A DNA stretch of 64,000 nt from contig NZ_JAAFZB010000087.1 in the NCBI RefSeq assembly GCF_010692725.1, positions 1 to 64,000 of the forward strand, read 5' to 3'. The stretch's first letter is position 1. Each line of letters begins with the position of its first letter. The stretch is from Flavihumibacter soli (GTDB taxonomy: Bacteria > Bacteroidota > Bacteroidia > Sphingobacteriales > Sphingobacteriaceae). Under the pieces are notes generated by a model that saw only the letters and a program-made list of their open reading frames with translations, was not told the origin of the DNA and ran no database searches. The position numbers were made by a program, and so were the translations under genes. This document shows, piece by piece, positions 61,901-64,000 of the stretch.

Positions 61901-62162
61901 CCGCTATTGGAATTATCAGCCTTCTACATTGCAAAAGATCGACGGCGCTTATGTGAGGCTCAAGAATATCCAGGTTGGGTATACTTTACCTACCAGCCTG
62001 ATGAACAAGGTGTCGGTTTCAAGAGCACGTATCTATTTCAGCGGCCAGGATCTGTGGGAAAAGCACAATGTGAAAGGCGGATGGGATCCTGAATCTAACC
62101 AGTGGGGCTTTAATTACCCGTTCCAGCGTATATATTCATTCGGTTTAGATGTAACATTTTAA
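58989..62162 (+). CDS. SusC/RagA-type TonB-linked outer-membrane protein
   Basis: A 1057-residue glycan-import receptor. The ATG at 58989 is preferred over one at 58902 because the latter lies inside the operator and gives no signal peptide, while the former leads into a long signal ([10 protein letters not shown], cleavage near NEAFAV). A CarboxypepD-like domain ([17 protein letters not shown]), plug with the SusC motif [25 protein letters not shown] (in short parts) and barrel follow. SusD follows after 10 bases. The operator match with the GH16 beta-glucanase suggests beta-glucan oligosaccharides as the ligand. Confidence 0.94.
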   Translation: [1057 protein letters not shown]

Positions 62163-62172
62163 CTCAGTTGTC

Positions 62173-63825
62173 ATGAAAAGATTTATTAATATACACACTT
62201 TCCTATGCCTGGTGCTGATCGTAGCAGCCGGGTGTAAAAAAGATTTGGACCTGGCTCCGAAGGATAAGCTTTCAGATGCGTCTTTCTGGAAAACCCCCGA
62301 GCATTTTGAGCTGGCGGCCAATGATTTTTATTTCGGTCTGAAGGAGGTGTCTCAAAACACCGACAATAATTCAGATATCGCTTTCGGTACCGGCGCAAAC
62401 GCGGTGAGTAACGGCTCGTTCCTTGCTCCTGCAAACTCAGATTTATGGGATGACTCCTACGAACAGATCCGGGCAACTAACTATCTGCTGCAAAAAGCGG
62501 AAGAGTCCGGCCTCGAAGCAGCAATCGATCCTTCTGTAGGAGCGGCACTATTTTTCCGTGCTTATAGCTACTGGAACCTGGCAAGCAGATTTGGCGGTGT
62601 TCCTAAGATTGAAACGGTCCTGGAAGTCACTTCCCCGGAACTCTATTCTCCCAAATCAACCCAGGTGGAAATATTTGATTTCATCCTGGCTGACCTGAAG
62701 GAAGCGGCAACTAAATTGCCCCTTGAAAGTGAGCTGTCTGCAGATGATATGGGGAAAGTAACTCGTGGCGCTGCGTTGGCGCTTAGAGCACGGGCTGCTT
62801 TATATATGGGAACCTGGGCGAAATACCACGGCACCGGAGACGCGGCCAAATATCTTGCGGCTGCAGTGGAATCGGCAAATGAAGTAGTTAACTCAAATGA
62901 ATATCGGCTATACACAGACAAAGGTGCCGATAGTTACAAGCATCTTTTCATCCTTGGCGGCGACGACAGCAAAGAGGTTATCCTGGCACGTCGCTATTAT
63001 GCTAACCAGGCAACACACAACTGGACGCGTGAACTCTGGTTCAATGCGATGACGCCGACTAAGAACCTGGCAGACATGTACCTTGCAACCGACGGGCGGC
63101 CTATATCTCAGTCACCATTATTTGCCGGTTATAATACACTAACCAGCGAATTTGCAAACCGGGATCCACGCCTGGCTATGACTTTCGTTGTACCGGGTAG
63201 CACAATTTTCTTCGAAGGTGGAATATTGCAGCCAAAATTCCCTGGTTTCTCAGGATCTGATGCAACACACACGGGATATATGCTTCGTAAATTTCTGGAT
63301 GAAACCGAAGATGCTGCCTCTTTCCGTGGCGAGTATGACTTCAAAGAATTCAGATATGGCGAAGTTCTGCTGATCCTGGCCGAAGCTTTATATGAGACCA
63401 ACGGACAGATCTCTGATGCAGATCTGAACCGTACGATCAATGTGTTAAGAAGCCGTGTGAACATGCCTGCGCTGACTAACGGCCACGTAGGAACCTACGG
63501 ATTAAATATGCTGGATGAGATCAGACGCGAGCGTACAGTAGAACTTGCTTTCGAAGGCTTCCGAAGGGATGACCTGAAAAGGTGGAAAGCCGGAGAAACT
63601 GTTATGAAACAGTCATTGCGGGGTGTTAAATTTGTAGGTACCGAGTACCAGCAAAGATATCCGGATCTTAAAGTAGGAACCGACATACAAGTTGACGCCC
63701 AGGGCTTTGTTGTGGCTGAACAGGCTTCATCCAGACAGTTCCTGCCAAAGCATTATTTCGACCCTATACCATTACAGCAGATCCAGCTATCTAACGGCAG
63801 CCTTGTTCAAAATACCGGCTGGTAA
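62173..63825 (+). CDS. SusD/RagB-type surface lipoprotein
   Basis: A 550-residue lipoprotein (Cys21 in VAAGC) and the partner of SusC. The SusD fold is shown by the conserved N-terminal LAPKDKLSDASFWKTPEHF, TPR-like helices of the middle (YEQIRATNYLLQKAEE, AALFFRAYSYWNLASRFGGVP) and the C-terminal block NMLDEIRRERTVELAFEGFRRDDLKRW (cut: RRERTVELAFEG). It binds oligosaccharides and closes the SusC barrel. It is 10 bases after susC, so translation is coupled. Confidence 0.94.
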   Translation: MKRFINIHTFLCLVLIVAAGCKKDLDLAPKDKLSDASFWKTPEHFELAANDFYFGLKEVSQNTDNNSDIAFGTGANAVSNGSFLAPANSDLWDDSYEQIRATNYLLQKAEESGLEAAIDPSVGAALFFRAYSYWNLASRFGGVPKIETVLEVTSPELYSPKSTQVEIFDFILADLKEAATKLPLESELSADDMGKVTRGAALALRARAALYMGTWAKYHGTGDAAKYLAAAVESANEVVNSNEYRLYTDKGADSYKHLFILGGDDSKEVILARRYYANQATHNWTRELWFNAMTPTKNLADMYLATDGRPISQSPLFAGYNTLTSEFANRDPRLAMTFVVPGSTIFFEGGILQPKFPGFSGSDATHTGYMLRKFLDETEDAASFRGEYDFKEFRYGEVLLILAEALYETNGQISDADLNRTINVLRSRVNMPALTNGHVGTYGLNMLDEIRRERTVELAFEGFRRDDLKRWKAGETVMKQSLRGVKFVGTEYQQRYPDLKVGTDIQVDAQGFVVAEQASSRQFLPKHYFDPIPLQQIQLSNGSLVQNTGW

Positions 63826-63856
63826 ACAGGATTATAAATAGTAATATTACTTTATA

Positions 63857-63881
63857 AAATGGGCCCTCCCCGGGCCCATTT
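63857..63881 (+). terminator. Hairpin after susD (terminator or attenuator)
   Basis: A perfect 10-bp stem AAATGGGCCC/GGGCCCATTT with five-base loop TCCCC. Only a short T-poor tail follows, so it may be a weak terminator or an mRNA stabiliser that sets susCD above the next gene. Confidence 0.65.
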
Positions 63882-63899
63882 ATACTTAAATCATAGTAC

Positions 63900-64000
63900 A
63901 TGAAAGTTTCAAAAATCATTGCAGATGGCCAGCACGGGCTTTTAAGCTCGTCGCTAAAAAGAGGGAGTTTCTCCCTGCTGAAGAAAGGTGCTTTCATCCT
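63900..64000 (+). CDS. Start of a further PUL gene (cut by the window edge)
   Basis: An ATG at 63900 opens a frame of 33 codons that runs off the right edge: MKVSKIIADGQHG, basic and serine-rich, then hydrophobic near the edge. It could be the next gene of the utilisation locus (surface glycan-binding protein or enzyme), but nothing in it identifies the family. It is 74 bases after susD and on the same strand. Confidence 0.4.
   Translation, partial: MKVSKIIADGQHGLLSSSLKRGSFSLLKKGAFI

Noticed and set aside
1-64000. tRNA genes, complete insertion sequences, prophage or integrase genes
   Set aside because: None could be recognised by reading; a tRNAscan or IS search would be needed to exclude them.

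Overview
The window looks like chromosome of a Bacteroidota, most likely a member of the Sphingobacteriaceae (Pedobacter/Mucilaginibacter type). This rests on the 3' end of a 5S rRNA at the left edge, TAnnTTTG -7 promoter elements in front of several genes with almost no Shine-Dalgarno sequences, four TonB-dependent receptors including a SusC/SusD pair, and many Cys-anchored lipoproteins. The genus is an inference; no search could be run.

Layout. 0-11.9 kb is housekeeping-like: 5S rRNA end and terminator, a PIF1-type helicase with HRDC and helix-turn-helix tail, an acyl-ACP desaturase, a Gfo/Idh oxidoreductase with a DUF1080 (3-keto-glycoside hydrolase type) partner, a fused isobutyryl-CoA mutase (IcmF), CorA, and a radical SAM protein. 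12.3-14.8 kb is an ammonium transporter followed by an outer-membrane porin. 15.4-21.6 kb holds a lipoprotein esterase, a secreted GH16 beta-glucanase, a second Gfo/Idh protein, DinB-like genes (one a pseudogene), a CheY-like regulator and a serine hydrolase. 21.6-25.6 kb is an AT-richer patch of small orphan genes that resemble immunity or secreted accessory proteins, with remnants. 25.6-42.8 kb is a mixed region of one-component regulators with divergent partners (ArsR/ABM, HxlR/NmrA), membrane proteins, Map, a frameshifted hydrolase next to a 31-copy heptamer array, TPR proteins, FolE and a flavin reductase. 43.0-56.2 kb is enriched for oxyanion and metal transport: ChrA, two TonB receptors, a Cys-rich small protein, a ChrB-domain/AraC fusion regulator, a large TonB receptor, a TauE/SafE permease and an Rrf2 regulator. 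57.7-64.0 kb is a LacI-type regulator and a SusC/SusD polysaccharide-utilisation locus that runs off the right edge.

Working together. The GH16 gene at 16.5 kb and the susC gene at 59.0 kb have almost identical promoters (TTG, 20-bp spacer, TTACTTTG) followed by the same 18-bp palindrome with a central CG; the susC promoter has two copies. The LacI-type regulator directly upstream of susC is the obvious candidate to bind them, so beta-glucan cleavage and uptake probably form one split regulon. Around 50-56 kb, the chromate/sulfate-analogue-sensing type domain fused to an AraC helix-turn-helix, a TonB receptor, a TauE/SafE permease and an Rrf2 regulator form a candidate sulfur-compound or oxyanion uptake unit not matching any standard operon I know.

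Two genes carry single-base deletions in short homopolymers (20.2 and 32.05 kb); they are reported as pseudogenes but sequencing error is possible. I saw no tRNA, CRISPR array, complete insertion sequence, prophage or riboswitch.
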